From Neovahlkampfia damariscottae (lineage: Eukaryota; Heterolobosea; Selenaionea; Neovahlkampfiida; Neovahlkampfiidae): 64,000 bases of DNA. The first letter of the stretch is position 1. Every line of letters begins with the position of its first letter. The DNA lies in the NCBI GenBank assembly GCA_016618085.1, contig JABLTG010000016.1:123282-187281 (forward strand). The letters run 5' to 3'. Positions 23,125-34,583 of this stretch are shown here, in pieces. The position numbers were made by a program, and so were the translations under genes. The notes under the pieces were generated by a model. It ran no database searches. It worked only from the letters and a program-made list of their open reading frames with translations, and was not told where the DNA came from.

Positions 23125-23986
23125 ATGAAAAAAGAATTGAAAGAAATAGAGCAAGAGTATTTTCAAAAAGAATATATGAAAATGATTGAATACAAAGAAG
23201 AAAAAAATTATGTTTCATGTTTGGTAAAACAATTAAAGATTAAATTGAACAGTTAAGTGGATTATTGATACAACCAAAATTACCATATTCAAAACAACTG
23301 TATTCTTGTATGGGAGAATCATGTGAAAAATTAGGATTCATTTCATCTGGAAGAAGATGGTAATAAGCTTTAAATTCTAATTTTGAAGTTTTGTTTTATC
23401 AATTCATTTACGGCCTACTGATTTGTCTCTTTTGAATAAATACTCAAATTTCTTGGAATCAAATAACCCACAAGCTACCCAAATGAATGAATTGAAAAAA
23501 AGAAGAAATTTATTGAATGAAGAAAATTTTGATTTAAAATTTTACTTCTTCAAACAATTAATGAATGAAGGAAAATTTGAAAAAGCTTATGAGTTTATTT
23601 CGAGTTATTTTATAAGAAATGAAATTGAAAATTCAAATGAAGTTAAAATAATCAATGATGAATTTCTCAAAAATGATCAAATTCAATTTGCAATTAATAT
23701 TTTAGTACTTGGAACAAAATTATACCCCAAAGAAGAAAATTTTTATTTTTTATTATATGAATTATTCGTTAAAATTGAAGATTTTTTATCTGCTTTCAAA
23801 TCGTATGTTCATTATATTTATTTTTCAAGAAATCTTTCATTTGATCAAGTTTTGACTTGTGCCAATTTACTCGAAAAATCAAAATATTTTTGGCATTCAT
23901 TCTTATTATATTATAATTATTTAACTCAATTTCCTAATGATGAAAAAATTTTAAAAAAAATTAAAGAATTGATTGATCAAGAGTAA
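23125..23986 (+). CDS. Unknown helical (TPR-like) protein
   Basis: Three exons. The ATG at 23125 lies 9 nt after CCAATC. The first exon reads MKKELKEIEQEYFQKEYMK; a 29-nt intron joins it to an exon with SGLLIQPKLPYSKQLYSC; another intron of about 29 nt leads into the long last exon. The product is about 270 residues of paired helices with aromatic-rich repeats (LLYELFVKIEDFLSAFKSYV), resembling TPR or HAT solenoids, without a clear consensus. It follows the VIT/vWA gene on the same strand by 40 bases. Confidence 0.6.
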
Positions 23987-24053
23987 GTTGAATTTTTTTT
24001 GACAAATCAAAGACTCAAAAAAATTTACCCATTTTATTTGAACATTTGAAAGT

Positions 24054-24850
24054 TTATTTTGTTTTTTTATCTTCAAATATTTCCTCATCATCCTCATAAT
24101 TTTGTGTCAACAAAGAACTAATATTAAAAATTTTGTTTTTTTTTTTACTCATATTGACTTGGATCATTTGAATAATTTCTCTCAAATTTCATTTGAAATT
24201 CTTTGAATTTATTCTTTGCATCTTTAAAATAATATCAATTTTTCAATAAAAAAAACTTACATTCTGAAAATTGACCTAATTTTTCTGTGAATGATGTTTC
24301 TTCAGGTTCTTGAGGTTGTGATGAATTGATAGTTCCAATATTATTTGTGGTCACTTTTTTAACTTGTTTTGGTGTGTTATTAAATTGATTTGAATAAAGT
24401 TCTTGTTGTAAATGTCTCGCATACTCTTCATCCTTTTTTTTGAGATGAGAATTTTTTTTTTTTTTACATTTTTTGTTTTGCTTGAAACCAATGGAGCTGT
24501 TTGAGTAGTTGAACCTTTTGGTCTGTACATTAAGAAGTCATCAGCTAAATTTTAGTTTTTTGTTTTTGTTTACGTAAAGAGTGTTTTGGAGTTCCTTCAG
24601 GCATGGATTCTTGTTGTTGTGTTTCTTCTTGATATGGTACAGATGGTGCTGTTGCATTTTGTTTATTTGAGTCATCTATTTGTAATAAAAGTTCAATTCT
24701 ACAAATATATAAGTTTTAATTTATATTTTACGTTCTTTCCATGTGACCATTTGTTTGATAAATCATATTTTTCAGGATGTCTCTTTCAAAGTGTGGGAAC
24801 ATAGATTGAAGTGTTTCAATCGCGTCGTTGAGTGATAACTTTTTGCTCAT
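24054..24850 (-). CDS. CUE-domain protein, CUEDC1-like
   Basis: Six short exons joined across five introns of about 29-39 nt; about 210 residues. Residues 1-45 form a CUE domain (LNDAIETLQSMFPHFERDIL, then NGHMERTIELLLQ) that should bind ubiquitin. A low-complexity Gln/Ser/Pro linker follows, then DEEYARHLQQELY, which matches the second conserved motif of CUEDC1. The C-terminus is acidic (NYEDDEEIFEDKK). No single exon exceeds about 60 codons, so the gene is easily missed. The ATG at 24850 has an ATTGG/CCAAT element at 24872-24876. It is divergent from NPRL2. Confidence 0.75.
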
Positions 24851-25135
24851 TGAAGTTGATGTTGTAATTTGATTGGATACTAAACTCCTTTTGATTTTAA
24901 GGTGGCTGGTTGGTTAAAACTCCATTTTCAAATAACAACAAAAAATCCAAGAAAAATGATGAAAGATTGAAATTAACTGTTAACAAATATAGAATGTCAA
25001 AAAAGAATTGAAATACTTACAAGGATAATAATAATTAAAAAAGAAATAATTAGTTTGCACTGACCTTGCTTAATGATTTTTGGAAAATTAAAAATTATTA
25101 AACTTTTTGTTTTTCAAAACTCCGAAAATAAAGTG

Positions 25136-25140
25136 CCAAT
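25136..25140 (+). promoter_or_regulatory. CCAAT element 4 nt before the NPRL2 start codon
   Basis: The sequence reads GTGCCAATCAAAATGATC. The pentamer lies so close to the ATG that any 5' leader must be extremely short, or the element is itself transcribed. Confidence 0.5.
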
Positions 25141-25144
25141 CAAA

Positions 25145-26578
25145 ATGATCAGTTGCATCTTACTCACACAGTTCGACAACAAAGAAGGAACTAAAATCGT
25201 GTTTCAATATCCATCAGAGTTTTAAATAGAATTATTAATTCCACTTTAGTTTTGTATCACCAGAATTATTTGAGTTAGTTTCAGATTATCTAATTACAAA
25301 AGTAAAAAACTGTTGATTTAAATCACTAAATTTTCAGCCACAAATGTGCGGAAAAGTTATATCTTGGAAAAATGAAAAATATAAATTTCGAGGTATTCCT
25401 CAACAAATCACAGGTTTTTTTACTTTTTGTTTTCACAAAAATTAGGAAGTCAATATGTAAGAAAAAAAAAAAATAAAAAAAATAGGAACGTAATGCATTA
25501 TGGTTTAATTTAACAATGGTATTTACATGTGATGTGGATACAGAAAATTACAATCCAATTTTGATAAAAATCGGAAAAACTATTCGATCATTAGAAGTAA
25601 CTCATTCTATCAAAAATTGTTGAATTTTTTTCAAAGATTGAAAGTTCATATTTAACTAACGATACTAAAAAACAAAATTTGTTCAAAATTTTACCTCAAA
25701 TTGTTAAAGATTTGAATTCAACAAATGAAACATTTATCCAAATTGGTATTTCAATTTTCTTCATTTTAAAAAAAAAGATGATATATATTCGATAAATTTA
25801 AAGTTATTTCCAATATTACAAGAACCTTCAGAGATTGAAAGTCATACAGTTCCGATACAAATCCGAGATTTAAGTGTACTTATTTCAGCTGAATGGGATT
25901 TGACGTTAATGAAGATTATACCACATATAAACGGTAAAATATGAATTTACATTAACAAATTAAGGTGTAAATTTTGTGAAACAAATTTCAAAACTGTCAA
26001 ATGTTGAACTTTCAATTGTCAAAAAATGTCTGAAACATCTATTGTAAATTTATTCATTAAAAATAACTTTTATGAATAGATATTATAACTATATTGAAAT
26101 GATTGATATATTTTCTTATTTTAATACATACAGAATTGTCAACAAAGAGAAAATGTCAGATTTGTTTCATTCAACTGAATTCCAAGATGAATGTGTGAAA
26201 TTTTTGAAGATATCAAATCAAACATTCAGAAAAGTTTTAATTTCATATTCAAAATTGAAACCTGGAGGTAAATTGAATCCAAATCTAAATTATACAAATA
26301 TAGTTCGTTTACGTGATGTGGTTGATCTTTCTGATAAATCTTTCAATCATCGTTTGTTTATTGCATTTGGTTTACTTCATAAATTTATAAAGAGATGTCA
26401 TTCTTATCCAATTTTGTTGAATCCAGAAAAGTATAAAGAGTTACCAAGTTTGTTGAAAAATATGTTAAATGGGAAAAATAATGCAGATGCAATTTGTTGT
26501 GAACTACAATGTACAAGAACAGAATTGAGGAAAATATTGAATCAACTCACATCTGATTGTAAAATCATTTATAAATAA
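25145..26578 (+). CDS. NPRL2: NPRL2, GATOR1 complex subunit
   Basis: Nine exons with eight introns of about 29-40 nt. The N-terminus MISCILLTQFDNKEGTKIVF opens a longin-like domain. EFVSPELF-type sequence follows (DFVSPELFELVSDYLITKPQ), then the RNALWFNL segment, the PIQIRDLSVLISAEWDLT region (human VPVFTKDKEDF...QWDLT), IMKIIPHINGVNFVKQISKL and winged-helix repeats ending with DAICCELQCTRTELRKIL. GATOR1 is the amino-acid-sensing GAP for Rag GTPases that restrains TORC1 at the lysosome. All eight splices restore one continuous frame, which supports the model. CCAAT lies 4 nt before the ATG. Confidence 0.93.
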
Positions 26579-26599
26579 ATTCTTAATCAGGACCAATCA

Positions 26600-27232
26600 A
26601 AATACTCCGAATCTTTTCTTGATGAAAAGAAATCACATTGAAGAGTAGAATGATACTCTAAAGAACAAAAGTAAAACATAATTCAACTTTTAAAAATTTA
26701 AAAGAACTGATGAAGAAATGATGTGTGAAATCTGTGATCAACAATAAATTTCCGAATGGAACAGGCAGCTTTGTGGCATGCCATTGAACATATCCCAAAA
26801 AAAAAATCATCACGTCAGGGTACCATACAAAACCCTTTGACTATTTTTTTTCAAAAGAAACCTGATGTTACTTTCACTTTTAATTCAGAACATATCAAAA
26901 AAGCATGGTTGTCAAATATTTTATTGTTTTTAGCTGATTTGGATGGAATTCTTCAAGTAACAAAGAATATTTTGATCACTTTGCAGATTGTATCGCAAAG
27001 AATAAGTCATTGGAACAATTACACATGGAAATTATGTTTTTGGATCGAATGGAAGATTTGTTGATCAAATTTGGGAGAATAAATCAATCACTAAATTAAA
27101 ATTGGAAACTTACTGTTCAAAAAGAATGAATGATTTCTTGAAAAAAAATCTTGAAATAAAACAACTGCATATGAATAGATTCAAAGAAATTCACAAAATG
27201 CCACTTCAAGAAATACATTTTCACTGGATATG
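26600..27232 (+). pseudogene. Leucine-rich-repeat-like gene or its relic
   Basis: After a CCAATC element at 26593-26597 there is an ATG and coding-like pieces in changing frames. They include LEQLHMEI, SITKLKLETYCSKRMNDFL and EIKQLHMNRFKEIHKMPLQE, with the leucine spacing of LRR proteins. I could not join these pieces with introns of normal size without meeting stops; one join would need a 20-nt intron. It is either a decayed gene or one with unusual splicing. No promoter-proximal exon could be confirmed. Confidence 0.35.
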
Positions 27233-27269
27233 ATCTGCCAAAAATTTACTTAAAATATCCCTTTTTCAT

Positions 27270-29408
27270 TTATTTTCTAGTTTTTGGTGGTTTGTAGGTT
27301 CTTTTTTGAATATTTCCAACGTATTCTGTTTTATAAAAATTACTTCAATATTTGAATTTACCATATAAATTTTCCATGAAATTATTTCCATTGATCAATT
27401 TTGTTGTGACAATGACATATTCAAAATCATCATTTCTCTTGTTTAAATATCGAAATGCACTAATTTCGGCCATTGTAATTCCACCAATGAAAAAGACTAG
27501 AATAATCTTTTTGCTTGATTCTTAAAAAGTTAGTCAAATTAAAAGGAAGGTACTTTCAGAAGTTTGATCAATTTCTCTGAATGGACCAGGTAATAAATCA
27601 ATTACATTTTTGATTGATTTCCAACCACCTTGTTTGATTGATTGCTCACATAAAACAACAGAAAGTGGTGAATAACCTGAATGAACAGCATGAATATCAT
27701 TCATTGTTTGTTCTGGATCCATATCTTCTTTGACCAATTGAAGTTCTTTTTGAATGGTTGTCCAAGGAACTGAAACTGATCTTGTCCAACTTGATTCTTG
27801 TTTTTTTAACATTCCCAATTGTTCCAAATTACGCAATGTTAATAACGCTTCATAACCATAAGTCTAAAAACAATTAGAAATTCTGATTGGATAAAAATAT
27901 ACTTGAACAATTTCTCTTTTGAGAAAATCATAAGTTTTCGCTTTCAATCCATTTCCAGTGATTGAAGCCAAACAAATTAGTCTTAAAACTTTCGTAATTG
28001 ATTCTTGTTTGTTAATTAATTCTTCTATAAATGGTAGATAACTTGTATCGTAATCATTAATGATCATAGATTGTTGTGCTTCAACAAATAATTTGAAATC
28101 TCTTTTTGAAATCAATTCATTAACTTCTTGTACAATTCTCAAATGAACTTCCCAATTTTTTTTTTCTTCCACCAATCGGGGTAATTTTTTCTTGTATTCT
28201 CTGATACGTTCAGCACTATGAAGCTCATTCTTTTCATTAATTTCACTTTCAATTTGAGTTGATTTCTTTTTAATTTGTTGACCAACATACATGAGATTTA
28301 AATCACGAATGTCACTAAATAATGAATCACTTGAGTTTAAGACAACTTTTGGTCTTGTATCTTTTTTTGCACCTGGAACACAATCAAAAGGAGGTTGGAA
28401 ACATCCATCATTAATTTCAAAAAATTCATCAATCAAACCTTCATAAGTTAATTGAACAAACTGAAAAAAAATTCAATTCATTTTTTGGATTTACCAAAGG
28501 TGAAATTAAGTCAATTTTTCTATCAAATAAGATTAAACTATCAATTTCTGGTGAATTTTCTGGGTAATTTCCTTTTCTTTTCATTCTAAGCATCATTTCT
28601 AATACATTCTAAAAATTGTTAAAAACTTAAAGTATTGTTTTTACATGAGAAGCAGGTCCCGCTGCTTTAATGTGTGGTATAATTCCAAACATTTGTTGTA
28701 GTTTCATTATGGATTTTGCTACATAATACAACGAAGATAAATCACCTTGCTAAAAAAGAAAAATTAAAAACAACTACAATTGAAAACCAAATTGCATTCT
28801 TTGAAACTTAGTGGTAGTTCCATTGATAAAACATCAAAATCAAATGGTATCAAATCCAAAGTATAAGTATTCAATCTTATATCACTATAAATACCTGAAT
28901 CTTTCAGAACTTTTTCACAAATCAAAGTTCTGTTTATATTTTCAGTTTTAATATTTTTTCTTACTTTCTTGGTACTAAATAAACATAAATTGATACATCA
29001 GTTGAATATTTTTCTCTTAAGTATTTCACTTGTTTTGTAATCCAACTCATTAAAGTTAACCTTGGTCTAACAATGTACATAACATTTTTTAAATCTTTTC
29101 CTGTTGAATCTGTTGGTAGGTCAAATACTTGGTCATTCAATTTATAAAGTTTTGCCACTTGGTATTTCTTGTAAAAAAAATGAGAAATTTTTGTTTTGAA
29201 TTTACATTTAAAAGTGAAGAAGCAGCGACTAAATTTAATGGACCTATTATGTGTGGATCTAAAATTAAAACTTTTTCACCTGGCATCTGTGGAAAAGTTA
29301 TAAACTGAAGATTTTGTGTACTGATTTAAAAACTTTGACAAGGTTATCAATTCCATTGTCTCTTATCACGTTAAAATTCAAAGCTGATTTTGTAAAATCA
29401 ACGTTCAT
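27270..29408 (-). CDS. VPS33: VPS33, Sec1/Munc18-family subunit of HOPS/CORVET
   Basis: Spliced gene with about nine introns of 29-55 nt. It starts MNVDFTKSALNFNVIRDNG. Sec1-family landmarks include EKVLILDPHIIGPLNLVA, NVMYIVRPRLTLMSWITKQV, SIYVYLVPRK, FDSLILFDRKIDLI in a middle exon, and a large exon with VPGAKKDTRPKVVLNSSDSL. Near the C-terminus are FFIGGITMAEISAFRYL and YVIVTTKLINGNNFMENL, which match VPS33 in particular (human FLGGCTFAEIAALRFL). VPS33 templates SNARE assembly for late-endosome/lysosome fusion. A CCAAT element lies at 29443-29447. Confidence 0.9.
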
Positions 29409-29776
29409 CTTTCTTCAACCACAACACTTCTAATTTAATGAACCAATTACATTCGTTAGTAATAAAAAAAAGTAAATTCAACAACACTCAACCTACTACT
29501 GCCAATAATTAGAAATTTGGACGAAGATAAATTTGTCAGTCGTCAAAAAGATAGTTTTGAAAATGAAACAAAAGAAAAACAAGAATATTATGCAACACCA
29601 CATTAATTCTTTAACAATTAAATTTGATCAAGGAAATGAATTTTCGTAATAAGAAGATGCAAGAATATTAACTCACAAAATGAATATGGAAATTTTCATA
29701 AATTAAACAAAACTTCACCAAGGTGAAAAAAAGGATGTGGAACAAATTTGAATTCCAATTCGCAATAAAAATCTCT
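29409..29776. other. Intergenic stretch without a supported gene
   Basis: Upstream of VPS33 and downstream of the kelch-LRR gene. The plus strand has an ATG-less open frame of about 42 codons (29483-29608) with charged, coding-like composition (SRQKDSFENETKEKQEYY). I cannot tie it to a gene. No repeats or RNA genes noticed. Confidence 0.4.
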
Positions 29777-32058
29777 TTATTTAAAATAAAATGAGACATC
29801 TTTCAATGAAACTACAGTTTTGATGGTTATTTCATTAAATTCTTTTCTTAATAATGATAAAATTTCTGAGGACTTCTTCCCTTGAAATCTTTCTTCCAAA
29901 TTTTGATTCAACATTGTAAAGTTTTGCAAATATTTCAATCCTCCAATTTCAACTGGTATTTTATTCCATTTATTGTTTGAAATATACAATCTTGTTAACC
30001 AATGTAATTTTCCAATTTCAACTGGAATCTCTTCAATCAAATTATGTTCACTTAATTTATTAAAGGAGTAATTTTGATTTACCAATATAAACGATCTAAT
30101 AAGTATAAATATTGAATATCTTTTGGAATTTTATTGACTCGATTGTATTCAAAATGAAGAACTTTCATTTTTGACAAATGCATTAATGGTGAAATATCCT
30201 TGATCAAATTTCTTGAACATGAGAATATTTCTAAGTTTATTAAGTGTTTCATTTCATTAGGTAAATATGTTAATTGATTTTTTTGACAATAAAATGATTT
30301 CAAGTTGGTTAATTTACCAATAGAAGATGGAATTTCTTTGATTGAATTGAAACTAATGTTCAATGACTCTAAATTGGATAATTCAGATAAACTATCCGGC
30401 AATTCTTCAATTTCATTTTCTATAAATACAAGAATCTTCAGTTTCTTCAATATATTGATTTCTTTGCTCATTAAGGTTGTTTTGCAATTTTTCATGTACA
30501 ATTCTTGAAGATTCGTCAAATTTAAAATTTGTTTTGGGAATTCTTTGAATATATTGAAATTAACTCTTAGTATTTTGAGTTTAGTACATTTCTCAATTCC
30601 CTTTAAATTTGTCAATTTGTTCATTGAAATATTCAAAATTTCAATTGTTTCAATTCCTTCGGGAAATAAAGTTAATTTGTTCTTCCATAATTCACCACAT
30701 TTTAGTTTTGGTAAATTTAACTTTTGAATTTTCTTCAGTTGACAATTCTTCATCTGTAAGATTTCTAAATTCTTTAAAGAAACATTTGACAATTTTTCAA
30801 TTGGGTTTTGAGATAAGTCTAATTCTATCAATGTATCAATTCTATTTAATACTGTAGGATATTCTGTCAAATTATTTTGTGACAAATTCAAATGCTTTAA
30901 ACATTCAAAATTTAACCTTTTTGGAAAGAGTTTTGTGGTAATCTTGTTGTGTTTTAAATCTAAATTCTTGATATTTGTTATTTGTAAAATATTGTTGGGT
31001 ATTGTTTTGAGGTCTTCATCCACCAATTGAATGGTTTTCGTGTCAATTTGACTGAAGAAATATAAATTGGAGTTTTCAACAAAACATGATGCATGAAGTA
31101 AATTTCCATTTGAAAAAAAGAAAGACGGATCAAAATCTGAAATTGTTGATTCAAATGGGGAACTATTCCAAATAGATTTCTTTCCTAATTTGATGTCTAA
31201 AATTGAAGTATAGAAAATTTTTTCCTTATTATCTTCTAGTTTTGTCAAACCACCATAAATAAAGTAGTAGTTGTCTGATATGAAATTTAAATGTCCATAC
31301 CTTGGATTTAAATCATTTTCAAAAACAATTTCTTCCCATTCCATTTCCACTAAATTGAGTCTCCAAAAATCTGAATAGATTACATCATTATCTTCTGGTG
31401 ATTTACCACCATGAATATAAAGGTAATTTTCGTGAACCTATTTTAAATTTAGTTAAATAATTTTCTTACAATACTTGTGTGAAAAATTCTTGGATTTGGT
31501 TGTTTGTTTGTTTTCAAAATTGACCATTGTTCCAATTCAAAATCATACATATTTGTATCTTCACACATACCGAATACTATCAATTTGTCCTTTTGATCTT
31601 TTGTTTTTATAACATTTGAAGTATGACCAAAAATTGAATAATTGAATGTATCAAGTTTTGTCCAAACCAAAGTCTCTTTGAGATGTCAGTTTTTGAAAAA
31701 AATATTTACCTAAATCAAGTTTACAAAAATCTTTCATTATAGTTTTTTTCAGTGCCCTTCCACCAAGGATGTAAAGTGAATTTTTATAGAGAAAAGATGA
31801 TTGAAATTTTCTCGGTGCAGGAACATCCATCGTTTTAATTTCAACCCATTTTTTTGATATTTCTTTTAAATAAACTCTTCCTTCTGCATAGACATAAAAA
31901 TTATTAATTTGGTTTTTCACATTTCTTTGTTCGTTAATTGAATAACCAAAAATGTCTTCTTTTTCAAAAATACAATCTTCATCATTCATTTCTATTATTC
32001 TAAAAAGAGAAGAAAAATTTTCCACAACTGATTTGTTTTTGGTGGTGATTTCAGACAT
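29777..32058 (-). CDS. Kelch plus leucine-rich-repeat protein
   Basis: Four exons with introns of about 31-34 nt; roughly 710 residues. The N-terminal 300 residues contain kelch-type blades (FLYKNSLYILGGRALKK, NYLYIHGGKSPEDND, NYYFIYGGLTKLED). A long array of about fifteen leucine-rich repeats follows (LKHLNLSQNNLTEYP, LESLNISFNSIKEIPSSIG, LTRLYISNNKWNKIPVEIG) and runs almost to the end. The repeats are of the plant/ROCO-Shoc2 type with the IPxxIG signature. Kelch-LRR fusions are uncommon in animals and fungi; function unknown, probably scaffold-like. The last intron lies inside an LRR (LLDRLYC|EHNLIEEIP). An ATTGG/CCAAT element lies at 32077-32081. Confidence 0.82.
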
Positions 32059-32128
32059 GAACTTTGAATGAGTTCACCAATGAAAACAATGTAATATTTG
32101 TTGTCAACAGTTCCATACAATTTATTTT

Positions 32129-33368
32129 TTAAATTAATTTAGATTCTTCAGTATCAATAAGTACTTTTGATTCTTCAAGAATTGAATCATCTGAATCCTC
32201 TTCATCAGAAAATCCATGAACTGTGGAGTTACTTCTAACAATTTTGTTCTTTGCTTTCGCATATTTCTCTTTTTGTGGAATCAAATATTGAATTGCAATA
32301 TCACAAATAAAAGTTGCAACGACCATCATGGCCAGTCCAGCTGATAATTGTAAAATTATTGATGTTATACTAAAACTATATCCTTCACCGACAGAATCAA
32401 AGAAAATCCGAACTCCATACATTTTGGTAATATCTCTTAAATATTTAGAATGTCTATTTGAAACTCTAAAATTGATACCATCATTGATTTTAGAATTATC
32501 CATTCTTTCAGTTTCATAATTAATTCTACATGCTTTTGTGTGATCCCAAGAATCAAGATTACAACTCCATTGAATAAAAACTCTTAAAATAGCACCTCTT
32601 TCTTTAATTTTATCAAATGTTGTGTTAAAATCATTTGTAAACGATAGTAATTGACTCAATGGAAATAAATTTCCTTTTACTGGATCTGTGGCTCTTGGAA
32701 TTGGAACAGATTGATGAATTGTAGAAAACACAACTCCAGGTTTTAATTCATGAAAATTAATTGATGACTTGACCCAAATAGTAAAATCCTTGACATCATC
32801 CCAAATAATAGTTTCAGTGACATTGTTTGGTTGAAATCTTTCATTTTCTTCTGGACACCATTGTTTGAATTTACATATAGAATCTTCACATTTGTGTCTA
32901 AGCTTGGTTGAATTAAATCCATTATCAACACATTCATCATCCTTGGAACATGTTTTAATCTTTGGATGTGGACACCAATCTAATTTTTGATTTCTGGTTG
33001 TTGAAAATCTGGTTGCTAAAAATAATGCATTTGGTTCAGATGCTGGGTGCGTTAAATCTGCTGAAGTTGCAAACTTAGGTGTTAAAAGTTAATTATATTT
33101 TTCATTTTACTTTTTCTTCACCCCATTTGTTGAAACCAAAGGAGTTACCAGCAATTTTAGCAGCTGCAATACCTACTGATTTTTCTTTGACCAAATAATT
33201 TTCATTATAAATTATGGCAATTCCAACAACGTAACCAAAAATAAAAATTTGTAAAAATCTATGTAACAAACCAATTCTCCAGTCTTGTATCTGAACAATC
33301 TTCACTGTAGAATAAGAGAATATTGAGTTTGGACTCAATAAACTTTTTGTTGTTTTCCAACAACCCAT
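32129..33368 (-). CDS. P2X-type ATP-gated cation channel
   Basis: Two exons separated by an intron of about 38 nt; about 400 residues. The P2X topology is complete: short cytosolic N-terminus with the YxTxK motif (YSTVKIVQIQDWRIG), TM1 (LLHRFLQIFIFGYVVGIAII), a cysteine-rich ectodomain, TM2 (ILQLSAGLAMMVVATFICDI) and an acidic C-tail. ATP-site residues known from vertebrate P2X are kept: a KEKSVG lysine pair after TM1, the NFR motif (GINFRVSNRHSKY) and the lysine in ITKMYGVRI. In Dictyostelium such channels act on the contractile vacuole; plasma membrane or vacuole is possible here. CCAAT lies at 33392-33396. Confidence 0.92.
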
Positions 33369-33499
33369 TGCTTTTTAATTTCCAAAACAAACCAATTAAA
33401 ATTTACTACAACAAATAGTTATTATTTAAGACTTGTTGTGAATTTCATTGAAAAAAATCAATTTATAATTTTAAAAAAATAGTGGTCGTTCATTGGACA

Positions 33500-34546
33500 A
33501 TGATGAAAAAAACTGTTCTTGTTGTAAGTGTGATTCTTCTGCTTTTTGTTTATGGAGGACTGCATATTTTTTCTTCAAAAATTATACATCCGCCTTGGTA
33601 TAAACATTTTCCAGGTCAAAAACTTCAAGAAATTCATAAAACATCATCACGTTTTGAAATTTTAAAAGGAATTGTTACAGATCCAAAAATTGACCATAAT
33701 ATAGAATATGAGGATATTTTTATGGATTCTTTTCAAAATGATAAATCAATTATGCTCCATGGTTGGTATATTAAATCAAAAAAACCTCAGAAAGAAAAAG
33801 TCGGAGTTATATTTGCTCATGGAGCAGGTAATGATCGAAGACATTATTTAAGACATTTGGAATTATATCATGAAGAAAATTTTGAATGTTTACTATTTGA
33901 TTTCAATGCACATGGATCATCAGGTGGAGATTCATTAGGTGTTTCATATGGTTTACGAGAGCATGTGGATATTTTGAACGTTGTTAAATTTGCAAAAACT
34001 AAATTAGGTTGGAATAAAGTAATTCTATCAGGAAATTCTGTTGGTGCTGCTGCAGTTATCATTGCAGCTGCTTTAGATCAAAAATCGATTGATATTGTAA
34101 TTGCTGAAAATCCATTCAGTGATGTATTTGATTTATGGATGTATGCTATAAATAGATTATTAGGAAATGAAGATTTTGGAAAGTCTTCCACTGAATCTTT
34201 TGGATACGCAACTATGTTTTTGACAAAAATTTCAAAAATTATTCCCAAAGCATTGATCAATTCATTTTTAAATTTTACTTACTGGAGGATTGCTGGGACA
34301 AAGGAGTATCATGAATGGTCGCCAAAAGCATTGGTATCAAATATTTCCCAACCAATAATGTTTTTACATGGAAAACGAGATACTGTTATTCCGTATGAGC
34401 ATTCTGAAGAATTGTATAAATTAGCAAGTGAACCAAAAAAACTTTGGACATGCGAATTTTCTGGGCATGGACAAATTTACAATGGAGGCAAAGAAAGATA
34501 TCGTGAAAATGTCATCAATCAGTTTATCAACAAATATTTAAAATAA
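33500..34546 (+). CDS. Membrane-anchored alpha/beta hydrolase
   Basis: 348 residues, intronless. One N-terminal membrane segment (KKTVLVVSVILLLFVYGGLH) is followed by an alpha/beta-hydrolase domain: oxyanion region IFAHGAGNDRRHYLRHLELY, nucleophile motif GNSVG in ILSGNSVGAAAVII, acid in LHGKRDTVIPY, and histidine in FSGHGQIYNGG. The closest families are BEM46/ABHD12/ABHD13-like serine hydrolases and S33-type peptidases; the substrate is unknown. The true ATG is at 33500, because the longer frame begins with GTG. An ATTGG element ends 3 nt before the ATG. Confidence 0.85.
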   Translation: MMKKTVLVVSVILLLFVYGGLHIFSSKIIHPPWYKHFPGQKLQEIHKTSSRFEILKGIVTDPKIDHNIEYEDIFMDSFQNDKSIMLHGWYIKSKKPQKEKVGVIFAHGAGNDRRHYLRHLELYHEENFECLLFDFNAHGSSGGDSLGVSYGLREHVDILNVVKFAKTKLGWNKVILSGNSVGAAAVIIAAALDQKSIDIVIAENPFSDVFDLWMYAINRLLGNEDFGKSSTESFGYATMFLTKISKIIPKALINSFLNFTYWRIAGTKEYHEWSPKALVSNISQPIMFLHGKRDTVIPYEHSEELYKLASEPKKLWTCEFSGHGQIYNGGKERYRENVINQFINKYLK

Positions 34547-34583
34547 ACTCTTTGTTGGTTTTTTATTGGTTAACGAGTTCTCT

